A stretch of 38,491 nucleotides of DNA from Acidobacteriota bacterium (GTDB lineage: Bacteria > Acidobacteriota > Terriglobia > Bryobacterales > Bryobacteraceae). The stretch is from positions 1-38,491 of the forward strand of contig JANXSF010000074.1 in assembly GCA_025352795.1 (NCBI GenBank), written 5' to 3'. A model generated the notes under the pieces. That model was not told where the DNA came from. It saw nothing but the letters and a program-made list of their open reading frames with translations, and did not search any database. Shown piece after piece: positions 16,232 through 26,000 of the stretch. Each line of letters begins with the position of its first letter. The first letter of the stretch is position 1. The position numbers and the translations under genes are program-made.

Positions 16232-19200
16232 ACACCTGATTCCTTTGACGTCTTTCCACCAATGGCGATAGTAAGTTTCTGTTGCCCAACCGTCAAGCCT
16301 AAAGGCACAATCACATTCACTTGATACAACCCTGGGAACCCTGGTGCCAGGCCGCTGAACAGCACTTGCGCTGTCTGTCCGCCGATAGTTACAACAGGTA
16401 AGGTGGTGGTTTGCGACAATTTGTTGGACAAAGCCAGTTCCCCAGATGCGGGTTGATTTGTCACCGGACCCAGGCCGTTGGCGTAAATTTGAATCGCCTG
16501 ACCTCGCTTCACTGGGTTTGTTGCTGTAACCAGCTTGAAGGCGTTATCCAAAGCAGCAGCGGCACCTGTTCCTACTTCAAAGATTCCAGGAGACGCATTG
16601 GCCAGTGGAAGCGTGACCACCGTTCCATTGGTATCGCCAACAATCACCTTCACCAAAACGGAACTTTGGTTTTGAAGTTCCCAGGGTATCTGCACATTCA
16701 CTTGTTTGGCACTTACAAAAGTCAATCGACCGGGAACGCTGATGCCCGCCGATGGCACGTCGAAACTAACTCGAACACCGCCGATGGCCATGGGCAGCGC
16801 AGGTGTTTTTGCATAGTCTGTGAAGTCACTCAAATTGAGTCCAAAGATAGTTGCATAAGATCCCGGGGCCACTGCCAATGCGGCATCAAAATTGGCAGCA
16901 TTCACAATTCCGTTAGCAGCAATTTGCGCTTTTGCGCGGGCATAGGTTGTGTAAGTGGTACGAAGTCCACCACTGGTCGCAGTGAAAGTGTAAGTACCCG
17001 GTTGTGGCCCAAGCACCGGCTCCGCTACCGCAATGCCATATGCGTCGGTCATGCTGTCTACTTGTCGAAAACTGGACCCATTGCGGGCAATAAAGCTAGT
17101 GGCAATGCCAGCAACAGGCAACCCGTAGTTATCTACCAACTTAAAGGAGATGATGCCGTCAACAATGGAATCACCTACAGTACCATCGGTGGATGTTCCA
17201 GTAAGTGGAATCATATTGGATACTCGGCCATCCCCCACCAGGAAAAGATATGGAATGCGCAGAGCAACACCAGTTCCTTGTACAACTACCGCGCCGGAGT
17301 AAGCTCCTGCATCTGGGACATTTCCCGCAAGTGTCAACGTAAGATTGTCTGTTGCCCCGGCGGCCAAAGTAACTGACTGCTTACTCAACACCAAAGACAC
17401 CCCAGAGGCTGCCTTAATTGCCACTACGCTCAACGTAACATTGACCGACGCACTTCCAGTGTTAGTAATTTGCAATTGTTGTAACTGCGGAAGGCTGCCA
17501 CTCCTCAAGACACCAAAGGAAAAAGAAGCCGGCGTAACTGTGACAAAACTATTTACCGCGGCAGCGGCGTCCAACTTCCCTGCGCCAACCCCACGGACGT
17601 CTGGCGCACCCGAGAAAAAGTCGCGCAGCACGTCCTGCGACGCGGTTTGCATCAATGTGGATTTCACTTGCGCCGCATTAAACCCAGGGTGTTGCTGCTT
17701 AACCAATGCCGCAGCACCGGCAATGATTGGAGTTGAAAAACTGGTTCCGCTGGCCACTACGAACCCGGTGGAACTATAAACTTCTCCCAATGGATCCTGT
17801 GCGCTGCCTGCCATATAAATGTTTTGGCCTGGCGCAAGCAGGTCTGGCTTCAATGCCGCATCACCGGTATTCGGACCAAGGGAAGAAAAGTAACTCAGCA
17901 CGTTTGGTGTGTTACTGATTTCTACACCAGTGGGGTCAATGGTAATTAAATGTTCCGGGTTAGCGGCAATGTAATTCTTCAATGCCAGGCCATCGCTATT
18001 AGAAATAAGTAAGCCGGGAACGGTTGCGTTAGCCAATCCGCTGGGTGAAATAGTAACAGCGGAATCAGCCATGTAGAATACTACGCCAACCGCACCCGCA
18101 TCTTCGGCATTGGCAATCTTCAAGGAAAAATTGCAGCTTCCGCGCTGAATCAAAGCCACAGTTCCAACCAACGAGGCAGCCGGAAACGCAACGCAACCCA
18201 ACCCATCGTTCCCTGTAGCAGTGGCATCCCGCAAAGGTGCCGTAGTCGCCCCTGGTGGCACCTTACTATCGCCGACTTGCACCGGGATCGATTTTAAGGA
18301 TGCAGGCACGTTCACTCCTGGAACGGTAAGCACCGGATCGAAATCATGCGAATTCGTACTGGCTCCTGCGGCGATCACTGAAGGTGCGCTGCCTGGCGAA
18401 CCAATGGTTCCGTAACTGGGACCGTTTGCGGTACCGTCAAAACCTTCGTTACCAGCAGCGGCAACAATAATCATCCCTTTCTTCGCTACATCGTCAAATA
18501 CTTTTGCCGAAAGGTCACAAGGCACTCCGTTGGGATTGCCGCAAGTGGCCCCTACATCTAGAGGACCAGAAAACGCCGGACCGCCCACGGAGAAGGAAAC
18601 TATGTCCATGCCATCGTTAAACGCATCGTCAAGAGCTTTCAGAATCACGTCATCGGAGGTAGTGTCGTTCACCTGGGGCGATCCAAAAATCCGATAATTT
18701 CCCAGCCAAGCCTTCGGTGCAACGCCGGAAATAGGGGCCACTCCGTTCACTGGAACACCAGCAGCGCAGGATGCGGCAGCGGTGCCGTGTCCGCTGCGAT
18801 CACGCGGCGAATAATCATCGGGATGGGAATCGGCTGCGGGATTATTGGGATCGCTGCCGGCGGAAAGCATTCGAGTGTAACTGCGTGCCACAATCACCTT
18901 GTTGTTGGTGAAGGCGCAATCGGTGCCATTGCAAATTGGATACCCTAATGGCACTTTCAAAGAACTATCCTGAAACGCTGCATTGGTCTGATCGATCCCT
19001 GAATCCAGAATGCCAATCTTAATCCCAGCCCCGGCATTGGCTGCACCGCCAACCACTCCCCAAGCCGCCTGTGCGTTGATCAACTGCAATGCACGATTCA
19101 TCTTCGTCTGATACTTGTGCAAACGAACGGCACCCAAAACTCCGTGAAGTTTACTCATTTCAGCAATCGCATCGGGCGTGGCCACCACAAAAACAGCATT

Positions 19201-19458
19201 GGCGATAGTGGAAACAGACCCGGTGACGTTAACATTACGCTTGTTCAATTCGGCGATCACATTACGTTGCTTTGTCAAAAGATTTGCATGATACAACTTC
19301 GTTTTGGCCGAAGACAGTTCCAACCGGCTTTCCATCTGCATCATCACTGGAGTATCTTCCAGGATAAGAGCGTAACGATTTTGCGTTTGAGAAAATGTTA
19401 AGCCGCTCATGGCAACAAGTGCCACAGCCGCTCCATTAAGGAACGTTAGAAGTTTCAT
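16219..19458 (-). CDS. Secreted S8 family serine peptidase (subtilisin-like) with PA and TIGR03437 domains
   Basis: A 1079-residue exported protease. Residues 1-24 form a signal peptide; about 27-120 look like an inhibitor-type propeptide. The S8 catalytic domain has Asp152 (GILDSGID), His224 (SGHGTAAAS), the oxyanion Asn337 (AAAGNEG) and Ser573 (SGTSFSTP). A protease-associated (PA) domain is inserted at about 410-510 (VALIQRGSCNFSLKI), as in large subtilisins of the C5a-peptidase/SBT type. Beta-sandwich domains follow at about 640-840, and a Solibacter-type TIGR03437 module ends the protein at about 855-1079 (GIVNAANFDAALAVAPGSYATIFG). It probably degrades external protein. It is in one operon with the Gly-rich protein upstream (21-base gap). 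Confidence 0.92.
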   Translation of the reverse strand: MKLLTFLNGAAVALVAMSGLTFSQTQNRYALILEDTPVMMQMESRLELSSAKTKLYHANLLTKQRNVIAELNKRNVNVTGSVSTIANAVFVVATPDAIAEMSKLHGVLGAVRLHKYQTKMNRALQLINAQAAWGVVGGAANAGAGIKIGILDSGIDQTNAAFQDSSLKVPLGYPICNGTDCAFTNNKVIVARSYTRMLSAGSDPNNPAADSHPDDYSPRDRSGHGTAAASCAAGVPVNGVAPISGVAPKAWLGNYRIFGSPQVNDTTSDDVILKALDDAFNDGMDIVSFSVGGPAFSGPLDVGATCGNPNGVPCDLSAKVFDDVAKKGMIIVAAAGNEGFDGTANGPSYGTIGSPGSAPSVIAAGASTNSHDFDPVLTVPGVNVPASLKSIPVQVGDSKVPPGATTAPLRDATATGNDGLGCVAFPAASLVGTVALIQRGSCNFSLKIANAEDAGAVGVVFYMADSAVTISPSGLANATVPGLLISNSDGLALKNYIAANPEHLITIDPTGVEISNTPNVLSYFSSLGPNTGDAALKPDLLAPGQNIYMAGSAQDPLGEVYSSTGFVVASGTSFSTPIIAGAAALVKQQHPGFNAAQVKSTLMQTASQDVLRDFFSGAPDVRGVGAGKLDAAAAVNSFVTVTPASFSFGVLRSGSLPQLQQLQITNTGSASVNVTLSVVAIKAASGVSLVLSKQSVTLAAGATDNLTLTLAGNVPDAGAYSGAVVVQGTGVALRIPYLFLVGDGRVSNMIPLTGTSTDGTVGDSIVDGIISFKLVDNYGLPVAGIATSFIARNGSSFRQVDSMTDAYGIAVAEPVLGPQPGTYTFTATSGGLRTTYTTYARAKAQIAANGIVNAANFDAALAVAPGSYATIFGLNLSDFTDYAKTPALPMAIGGVRVSFDVPSAGISVPGRLTFVSAKQVNVQIPWELQNQSSVLVKVIVGDTNGTVVTLPLANASPGIFEVGTGAAAALDNAFKLVTATNPVKRGQAIQIYANGLGPVTNQPASGELALSNKLSQTTTLPVVTIGGQTAQVLFSGLAPGFPGLYQVNVIVPLGLTVGQQKLTIAIGGKTSKESGVVVQ

Positions 19459-19479
19459 AAGTATTTTTGGTTAAGAGAA

Positions 19480-20238
19480 CTACAACTCAAGCTTGCCAGC
19501 GTAACTCATTTCACTTAGCGTGAAGGTTTGTTTCAATTCCAAAGGCCCAACCACGGCTTCGAACTCCACTTCCCTGTCATTCGCTGTAATTTCATTCATC
19601 CGTGAAAAAAAGTACATCACAACTAACCCATCGTCACGGGGCAGCACTCTGACCTCAACTGGTTTGACGTCTTTCTTGCCAGCGCGTTTCAATTTTGCTT
19701 GACCCTTCCACTGCTTCGCCAAAACTTGCGGATCGCCTACGGCTAACCGACTGGGCAACCCCACCACGGCAATGGAGTAATTCGATTCGTCCACGATAGG
19801 GGCATTCCCATCGGCAGTTTTCAGTTCCGCTTCCTGAACGGGCAAGGCGCTTTCCCAGCGAATGGTCACCGGGTTAATGGAACGTGGAGCAATGTCTTCA
19901 GAAGGAGGTCGACCACCAGGGTCCATCCCGCGACCTGCAGGCATTCCGCCAGGCCCACCGCGTCCGCCACCACGACCGCCGCCCATCCGCTGACCGCCCA
20001 TTCCAATTCCAATACCACCCATGCCGATTCCAACACCACGACCGCGGGGTCCATTGCCTTGCTTAAAAATAGGTTCGACTTGTTTGGACCAGGGAGATTC
20101 TGTAAGCACCAGCCGAGCATCGGCATCTGTCCATCGGGCCACCGGCTTATCCTTCCATGCCACTGGCCAACCATTTTGGGCGTGGCCCAAGTGGCTGAAC
20201 AGGGCAACGGGAATTAGGAGTCGCGTAAGAAGATGCAA
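19480..20238 (-). CDS. Secreted Gly/Met/Arg-rich protein of unknown function
   Basis: A 252-residue exported protein from a TTG at 20238. Residues 1-20 form a signal peptide (LLIPVALFSHLGHAQ). The conserved-looking part ARWTDADARLVLTESPWSKQV (about 34-54) recurs in acidobacterial secreted proteins as I remember them, but I know no name for it. A low-complexity stretch at about 62-112 is very rich in Gly, Met, Pro and Arg. The C-terminal half is a globular beta-rich domain without catalytic motifs. It precedes the subtilisin gene by 21 bases, so it may be a partner, substrate or scaffold of that protease; this is context only. The ribosome binding site is weak. Confidence 0.6.
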   Translation of the reverse strand: MHLLTRLLIPVALFSHLGHAQNGWPVAWKDKPVARWTDADARLVLTESPWSKQVEPIFKQGNGPRGRGVGIGMGGIGIGMGGQRMGGGRGGGRGGPGGMPAGRGMDPGGRPPSEDIAPRSINPVTIRWESALPVQEAELKTADGNAPIVDESNYSIAVVGLPSRLAVGDPQVLAKQWKGQAKLKRAGKKDVKPVEVRVLPRDDGLVVMYFFSRMNEITANDREVEFEAVVGPLELKQTFTLSEMSYAGKLEL

Positions 20239-20359
20239 GGAAAACTCTTTCGACTAGTAAAAACCCGTTTCACCGTTCAAAGTTCTGGAATCAATTGTTA
20301 GCGATATATTTTAGTGGTGGTTATCGACAATAGAGAGTACATAATTCTAGCTTACGGCT

Positions 20360-21073
20360 TTATTTACTTTGACTTACTTCAATCGCTGAGTCCGATAGCG
20401 CCACCAGGATGGGGCGATGGTCACTGTAGCTTTTCCAGTCTTCGTAGGATCCCACCTTTACGTCGTGCATCCTGGCTGCCCATTGTTGGGGGATGAAGCA
20501 GTAATCGATGTGAAAGGGATTTGGCTCTTTCCATTGGAAATAGAAGGTGGGTTGCGACTCTTCTCCATGAGCTTCGTTGTAAAAGGAATGATAGCTACTC
20601 ACCAAGCCGAGTTCAGACAGCAGGGTTACTAAGGCGCTATGGCTGCGATCAACCCGGTGCGATGAATCCCAAATTGCATTGGAGTTGAGGTCGCCAACCA
20701 GCACCGTTGGGTACTGTGCGAAAAGACTGCGATACTGCTGAACTGCGCGAACGACGCCTTCGACGTAATGGCCGCGCGGGTCTCGCTTCGACCAAACCGC
20801 GATGAGCGGGAAATGGTTTGGCCCAATTACTTCCACGGGAATTATGTAGTTTGGAACATCGGCGATTGGGGGAATTGCGCGCAATCGGTACTGACCGTAG
20901 GCCTGGACAGCTAAGCCTTGGCGTGGGTTATCCCCGAACCACAGACAGCCGTCGTTTTGAATTATTGGTCTGGCACACTCTTGAATGACCGCGATATCTG
21001 GAGCAAGTATGTCCAAGAGTTGAACCTTCTTCAAGTAGGGGCCACGGCAGCAGTTCCAAGTTACCAATCGCAT
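20360..21073 (-). CDS. Endonuclease/exonuclease/phosphatase (EEP) family protein
   Basis: A 237-residue protein with the fold of DNase I, ExoIII and inositol phosphatases. Signature residues are visible in order: RLVTWNCC (Asn ligand), DIAVIQEC (Glu metal ligand), VLVGDLNSNAIWD (Asp/Asn pair) and YSDHRPILVAL (Asp-His). It has no signal peptide. The absence of a basic DNA-clamp makes the substrate uncertain: DNA, RNA or a small phosphodiester are all possible. It is preceded by its own ATG at 21073 and separated by 121 bases from the Gly-rich protein gene downstream. Confidence 0.85.
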   Translation of the reverse strand: MRLVTWNCCRGPYLKKVQLLDILAPDIAVIQECARPIIQNDGCLWFGDNPRQGLAVQAYGQYRLRAIPPIADVPNYIIPVEVIGPNHFPLIAVWSKRDPRGHYVEGVVRAVQQYRSLFAQYPTVLVGDLNSNAIWDSSHRVDRSHSALVTLLSELGLVSSYHSFYNEAHGEESQPTFYFQWKEPNPFHIDYCFIPQQWAARMHDVKVGSYEDWKSYSDHRPILVALSDSAIEVSQSK

Positions 21074-21124
21074 GGGAGGTCAATGTGTTAGCAGATCTAA
21101 ATCGGAGAAATGTCTTTCCCCATG

Positions 21125-21370
21125 TTATTGGCCTGAACGCAAATTCTTTACTTCAGTGTGAGTTAGGTAGTTTTGGGAGGTAATCCAATTGTCGTCAACC
21201 ATGCGATTCAAGGTCTCTGACGCCGTGTTTTGAGCGATGAGGTTTTGGGCGTAGGCGCCGTGGATGAGAGCGTTCGCGGCGGAACGATTTTTGCCTTCCG
21301 GGGTTTTGGGGCCGGTGGATTTGAGCGCGTTGAGTCGCGAGGTGAGTTTGCGTTTGTCGTCCGTATTCAT
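21125..21370 (-). CDS. Small KSTGPKT-motif protein, probably truncated
   Basis: An 81-residue protein. Its first ~35 residues, DKRKLTSRLNALKSTGPKTPEGKNRSAANALIHGAY split over two stretches, carry the KSTGPKTPEGK and HG-Y hallmark of a small protein family common in Solibacter-like genomes. The function is unknown; the motif is basic and occurs near mobile or repeated regions as I recall. Family members are usually longer, with Pro/Asn-rich tails, so the C-terminus here may be lost. A related gene lies 8 kb away on the other strand (29309-29680). Confidence 0.5.
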   Translation of the reverse strand: MNTDDKRKLTSRLNALKSTGPKTPEGKNRSAANALIHGAYAQNLIAQNTASETLNRMVDDNWITSQNYLTHTEVKNLRSGQ

Positions 21371-21644
21371 TATGGCAACAGCGTACCATGGGCGGCCTTG
21401 GGTGTTAGGAGGAAGTGCTGTGTAATTAATACGAAATAGGTTGTGATGGCATCGCAGTTTTTGCACGGTTTCACGGGTCGCGATGGAATGCTGTTTACGC
21501 ACACAATCGCAATTGTGGAAAGGTGGGCCGACAGTTTCCACCATGTTTCGGGATTCTGTGTGCATTTGTAATTAGTGACAGAACCGGTTGCTGACGTTCT
21601 ACGTTGGATTGTTTCTTGAGCAGGTTGGATATGGGCGATCGTCT
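21371..21644. other. Intergenic stretch without recognised features
   Basis: About 270 bases between the RelE-type toxin stop and the KSTGPK gene. Open frames here match no family and use no consistent codon pattern. It probably holds the promoter of the KSTGPK gene, but I see no convincing hexamer pair. Confidence 0.4.
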
Positions 21645-21935
21645 TTATTGGTATGTGTCTTCTCGTCTCAGTGAACACGCCTTAAGGCAGACGGTGTGCC
21701 CTGAAATGTCGTAGCGGAATAGGAAACGCCCAGACCGAATGCGGTATAGTCCTTGATCTTCCGATACTGCGGTAAGTTTCTTGATTGGATGCGGGCCGTT
21801 GCGATTGTATGGGTCAGACTTCAGAGTCTCAATGACAGACCGAAAGATTTCTAAGAGTGATTCGTGCTTGGATGCTAGCTTCTTGAATTCCCGATCAATA
21901 TGGCTGGTTGTTGTTACTAGGAACTCGGCCTTCAT
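21645..21935 (-). CDS. RelE/ParE family toxin
   Basis: A 96-residue protein of the RelE/ParE superfamily, whose members either cleave mRNA in the ribosome or poison gyrase. Family features are HIDREFKKLASKH, the DPYNRNGPHPIKKL segment and the C-terminal core GLYRIRSGRFLFRYDISGHTVCLKACSLRREDTY. The conserved Arg residues of the core (RIRSGRFLFRY) fit a RelE-type active toxin rather than a ParE one, but this is not decisive. The ATG overlaps the end of the antitoxin gene by four bases (ATGA type), so the pair is translationally coupled and looks intact. Confidence 0.85.
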   Translation of the reverse strand: MKAEFLVTTTSHIDREFKKLASKHESLLEIFRSVIETLKSDPYNRNGPHPIKKLTAVSEDQGLYRIRSGRFLFRYDISGHTVCLKACSLRREDTYQ

Positions 21936-22240
21936 TTGCGGGTTCTTGAAGGTCTAGTCGAACTGGCAGCCAGTTCTTTGAGTAACTCCTCGGCCGGACG
22001 GGTTCTTCCTGCCTTAACGTCGCGGTTGCTCGCTTGAATCTGGGCGTTGACTCTGGAGTCCTTGAGTTCCAAGTAATCCTCAAGCTCATCTGCACCCATA
22101 ATGCCAATAACCGGGATGCCGTCCTTTTCCAGGATGAAGTACTCGTGTCCCAAGTGAGCGCGCTTTGCTAGCTGACCGAGGTTGATCCGCGCCTTGGTTA
22201 TGGGAAGATGATTGACCATGGAAATCATTGGTTTTCTCAA
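21932..22240 (-). CDS. Phd/YefM family antitoxin
   Basis: A 102-residue protein that should bind both the RelE-type toxin and its own promoter. The Phd fold is seen in MVNHLPITKARINLGQLAKRAHLGHEYFIL and the following EKDGIPVIGIMGADELEDYLEL. The C-terminal ~35 residues are charged and likely the disordered toxin-wrapping tail. The start is TTG at 22240, favoured because AAGGA lies seven bases upstream; ATGs at 22228 and 22219 are too far from it. A promoter with a repeated TTAATCA element lies directly upstream. Confidence 0.85.
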   Translation of the reverse strand: MRKPMISMVNHLPITKARINLGQLAKRAHLGHEYFILEKDGIPVIGIMGADELEDYLELKDSRVNAQIQASNRDVKAGRTRPAEELLKELAASSTRPSRTRK

Positions 22241-22258
22241 AAGAATATCCTTAATGGT

Positions 22259-22303
22259 TGATTAACGATGATTAAAGTATAGCAGGACGTACGAGCGCGT
22301 CAT
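22259..22303 (-). promoter_or_regulatory. Promoter and operator candidate of the Phd/RelE operon
   Basis: On the minus strand, ATGACG (22298-22303) and TATACT (22276-22281) are 16 bases apart. Directly after the -10, TTAATCA occurs twice with a 10-base period (22269-22275 and 22259-22265). Repeats one helical turn apart at the start site fit an autoregulatory operator bound by the antitoxin. Confidence 0.45.
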
Positions 22304-22504
22304 AGGGATGGGGACCAAAGGCACGCTTACAGTAAACACACGATCTTGGCAAAGCTTGTCATTCTCACGTTCGGCTCGTATCGCTGCGCCGATGCCCGCC
22401 TTCCAGACTGCCCACGAAAAGGATTGTAATCGACTTAAAACTTTCTCGGTGAAGTGTTGGCACGGAGGGTTTGTTAGGGAAGACCTTAACTTGCTGTCAG
22501 TGTT

Positions 22505-23056
22505 TCAGAATTCAAACGAGATAGGAAGTAGCTCAATCGCTTCACCATATTTTAGCAAGTGTTTCATCATCATAAAACTCCGAGCGTTACTAGTAGCTGC
22601 CCACTCTTCGAGTTGAATTTGCGAAAAGTCCATTTGAGGAATGCCGTATCGCTTCGATATGGATTTCAATATTGGAACCAGACATTGTTGCGGATTCAGG
22701 ACGTCAATCGTGTTTTTTGAAAGGCCGAAAGCAAACAAGGAAGGTTGCTTGTTACGATCAATGACGTGTAAAACGCACACCTTCTTTCGATCTTCACTCC
22801 AAACAATTTCCACAAATTGGGTTACTGCTCCCGCCCCGCGGTTGGCAAAAGGCCAAATAGTATGCCTAGCAGCATTGCTTTCAAGTTCGCTTGCGCAAGT
22901 TTCGGTACCTGAATCCACGATCATTTGACAATGGATTTTAAAGGTAACGCGTGAGTCGGGCGACCTCCCAATGACTGAAGTCGTTGGAGGCATTAAACCG
23001 CAACCAGACAGAAGTAGTTCAAACAAAGTTACGGTGGCGAAAAATTTCGACATCAT
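22505..23056 (-). CDS. Lipoprotein, candidate immunity protein of the RHS cassette
   Basis: A 183-residue predicted lipoprotein: residues 1-18 are a signal peptide with the lipobox LLSG before Cys19. The mature part has no family I recognise; it contains VTFKIHCQMIVDSGTETC and a beta-rich stretch FVEIVWSEDRKKVCVLHVIDR, with four more cysteines. Its ATG directly follows the TAG of the RHS gene, and AGGA lies 5-8 bases upstream inside that gene, so translation is coupled. A small membrane-anchored protein straight after a polymorphic-toxin gene is the usual place for an immunity protein. That role is inference. Confidence 0.6.
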   Translation of the reverse strand: MMSKFFATVTLFELLLSGCGLMPPTTSVIGRSPDSRVTFKIHCQMIVDSGTETCASELESNAARHTIWPFANRGAGAVTQFVEIVWSEDRKKVCVLHVIDRNKQPSLFAFGLSKNTIDVLNPQQCLVPILKSISKRYGIPQMDFSQIQLEEWAATSNARSFMMMKHLLKYGEAIELLPISFEF

Positions 23057-26000
23057 CTATTTCCTACAAAAAGTATTATTGAACGCACTACCAACGTTAT
23101 TCAATGAAATCGCAGAGCCTTGGGAAGTGGTTGTACCCCGGAGTCTTGCACCAAACTGCATTGCGGCTCCTGCCAGATTTACATCACCTGTATTCATTGG
23201 CGACTTTTGAAGGAGTTCCCCAATTTGGCCAACGATATCGCCACCTAACCCTCCCAAGGCATTCGCAACCTTTGGGTTAAGGTAGCCTAACATCAGGTAG
23301 AAAGCGAAGTGGTGGCCTTGATCCTGATTATTTGGATTTGGGTACCAATCCTGAAATTGATTGATATATCCGCTTTGGGCACCTGAGTCTCCCAATACAA
23401 CTGGTCCACGAACCCCCTGAATAACCCCAGTCCCAAGCTTGGCAAGACTGGCTCCCAAATTCTCGCTTGGTATAAACAAATTCATAGCAGAGATTAACTC
23501 ATTGGCACCAAAGCCTCCTCCAGCGGAAACAATATTGGATGACATTCCGGCTAAGTAGGATCCCATGGCATTACAATCATTCATTTGTCCTCTCTGAACA
23601 AGATCACGAAGACTTTTGGCCATATAATATTGCCAACTGGGGGATATGTATGCTGCGGGATCAATATCTCGTTCTCCGGCAGATTGGCTTTCAAGTGGCG
23701 CTCGCCCAGCTGGATTGGCCCTATAAGGATCATCACCACTATATACATTGATGAAGTCGTAGCAGTGGTCGCCCTTAGCATCACAAACAGTAAGACCCTT
23801 CGGATCCAAATAATTCACGGGATCGCCAAGCACGTATGCATTGCGATTCCAACTCCCTGGATCACCAGCTCCGCCGCTCGCTTGATAGGGATCGCTCGAT
23901 AGGAAGCGCCCCGTCGCGCTTGCAAAATACCGCTGATTTGCATAATCCAGACCAGTGGCATCTCGCAAGTAAGTCCCGAACTTCTCTGCTGGATTCGCAG
24001 TTACCGTTTTCTCCTCGCCATACGGGAAATAATCCACCGCCGCCCCGCCGCGTGACACTACACTACCCAGCCGATCAGTTACGACTGCTGTGTCGTTAAG
24101 AATAATCGACCGCCCAGCAAAGTATACGTTTTTTGAACCACCCGTTACTACAAACGTCCCTCCGGCATTCGCCATCTGAAACGTCATGATGCGCTTGCCG
24201 CTGGCGTCGTGGAAGTAAATCCACTCTGCGCCACTGGCGTCTCGTTTATACACTCGCTGATTGTTTGTTAGATAGCCGTATGATTCGCCACCTGCCGTCG
24301 TCAGGCGGTTCTCAATATCGAAGGTACCCGATGACGTCATGTTGCCGTTGGCATCGTAAGTGAATCCGCCGCTGTTGATGCGGTTAGTTAGACCATTTAC
24401 AGTTACACTTAGCAAAGGAGCGGAGCCTGCGGTTGGTGTCTTTGAAAGTAAGTTACCGAATCCGTCGAAACCATAGGTTGAGCCCCAGTTTGGCGACGAT
24501 GCAGCGACCAATCGTTTCAAGGCATCGTATTGATAGCTGACCTTTTCCGCACTCACGTTGTTAGTGCGCGATAGGATCTGTCCGTTGTCAGATGTGGCAG
24601 AATATTCGTATTGAATATCGGCCAAGGTTCCGGTTTGCTGCCTGGTTAGTTCGTTGCGTTCATTGTAAGTGTACGTGCTGTAGCCAAGGTTCAGGGTCCA
24701 CGTACTGGTCATCCGGCTAGCAACGTTGTAATTCACACTATTCACGTAATCCACTACGTTGGTACCGTTCTGATAGTCACTCGGGTCCTTACCAGTCATC
24801 CGGTTGGGTCGCAACATGTTGTCGTAATAGTAAGTGAACGGCACGTTGATGTCCGGGTACTTCACAGAGTCCAGCTTGGCTCCGGTGAATGAGTATTCCA
24901 CATCTTTATCCACGTCGCCTAGCGCGTTATTCGACACCCGCAGCCGCTTCTTCAACACACGGCCTGCTGAATCGTAGGAATACATTTCGTAAAAGGTGGT
25001 GATGGCCGTCGTGCCACCGGTGACCGTCATGGCGTAGGATTTGGCCACGGCCAACCGTCCATTCACGTTTGCTGAAAAACTTGGGACCACGCTATTTGCA
25101 TCATACTCGAAATTCGTGCGTTGCATGGTGTCCTCATTCACACCATCAGTGAAGCGATGAACCGCCGTAACCCGCATCAGCGAATCGTAATCATAACTGA
25201 TCTTCTGCAACTTAGCGTCGATCTTGTAAGCCAGCGTTCCATCGGCATTGTAATAGTTGGTTGTGGTGCCGTTCTCCGGGTTTGTGGTTGATGTCAATCG
25301 CTGTGTGGTTGCGTGATAAACGAAGGTGCGCGTCTGCGTGACTGCGCCACGTGGCATGCTCACCGTCAGTAACTGATTCAGCTCAGAGTAAGTGTAATTA
25401 GTATCGTAAGTGCCGCCAGCGGGATTCGGTTCCGTGACTTTGGTGAGATTACCCAGCGCGTCGTTCTCAAACTGTTTCCACTTCCCAGCGGCGTCGGTTG
25501 ATTTTACCGTGTTTCCCGCATACAAATAGTTGGCCGTGCCGGAACTGCTGGGCTGCTTCACCTGAATGGTGCGGCCCAGTGCGTCGTAAACGTATTCTAT
25601 CCAGTATTGCGTTCCATCCGGCGCATGGGGCAACGATACTTTCAATACCTTTCCCAGCGGGGAACAGCCGCAGGGCGTGTACATGGTGTCCACCACCGAT
25701 ACTGTCGTTCTGACTAAGCTGGGAAAAGCCCCTGTTTTGTAACCTGTTTCCACCATAGACTGTCGACCTAAACCATCGTAAGTGGTCCTGGTCCACCGCC
25801 CATCGGCGACCGATAACTGGGTTGATGGCGATGTTGTATATTCGTACTTCACCACCTGCCCAGTAGGTGACGTCGTCTGCGAAGGGCGGGCTTGCGTATC
25901 GTAGTTATATGCCGATGTGGCTCCGTTTGGACCGGAAGATCCAGTGATTCCTAACGCACCGTTCCAAGAGAACGTGGAAGTAAGTGAGCCTGAAGTTACA

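Noticed and set aside
16411-17376. 321-residue plus-strand frame
   Set aside because: Antisense shadow of the subtilisin gene, whose catalytic triad and domains are complete on the other strand.
22308-22616. Possible small plus-strand gene between the antitoxin and the lipoprotein
   Set aside because: No ribosome binding site, overlaps the lipoprotein's 3' end and the antitoxin's -35 region, and shows no family similarity.
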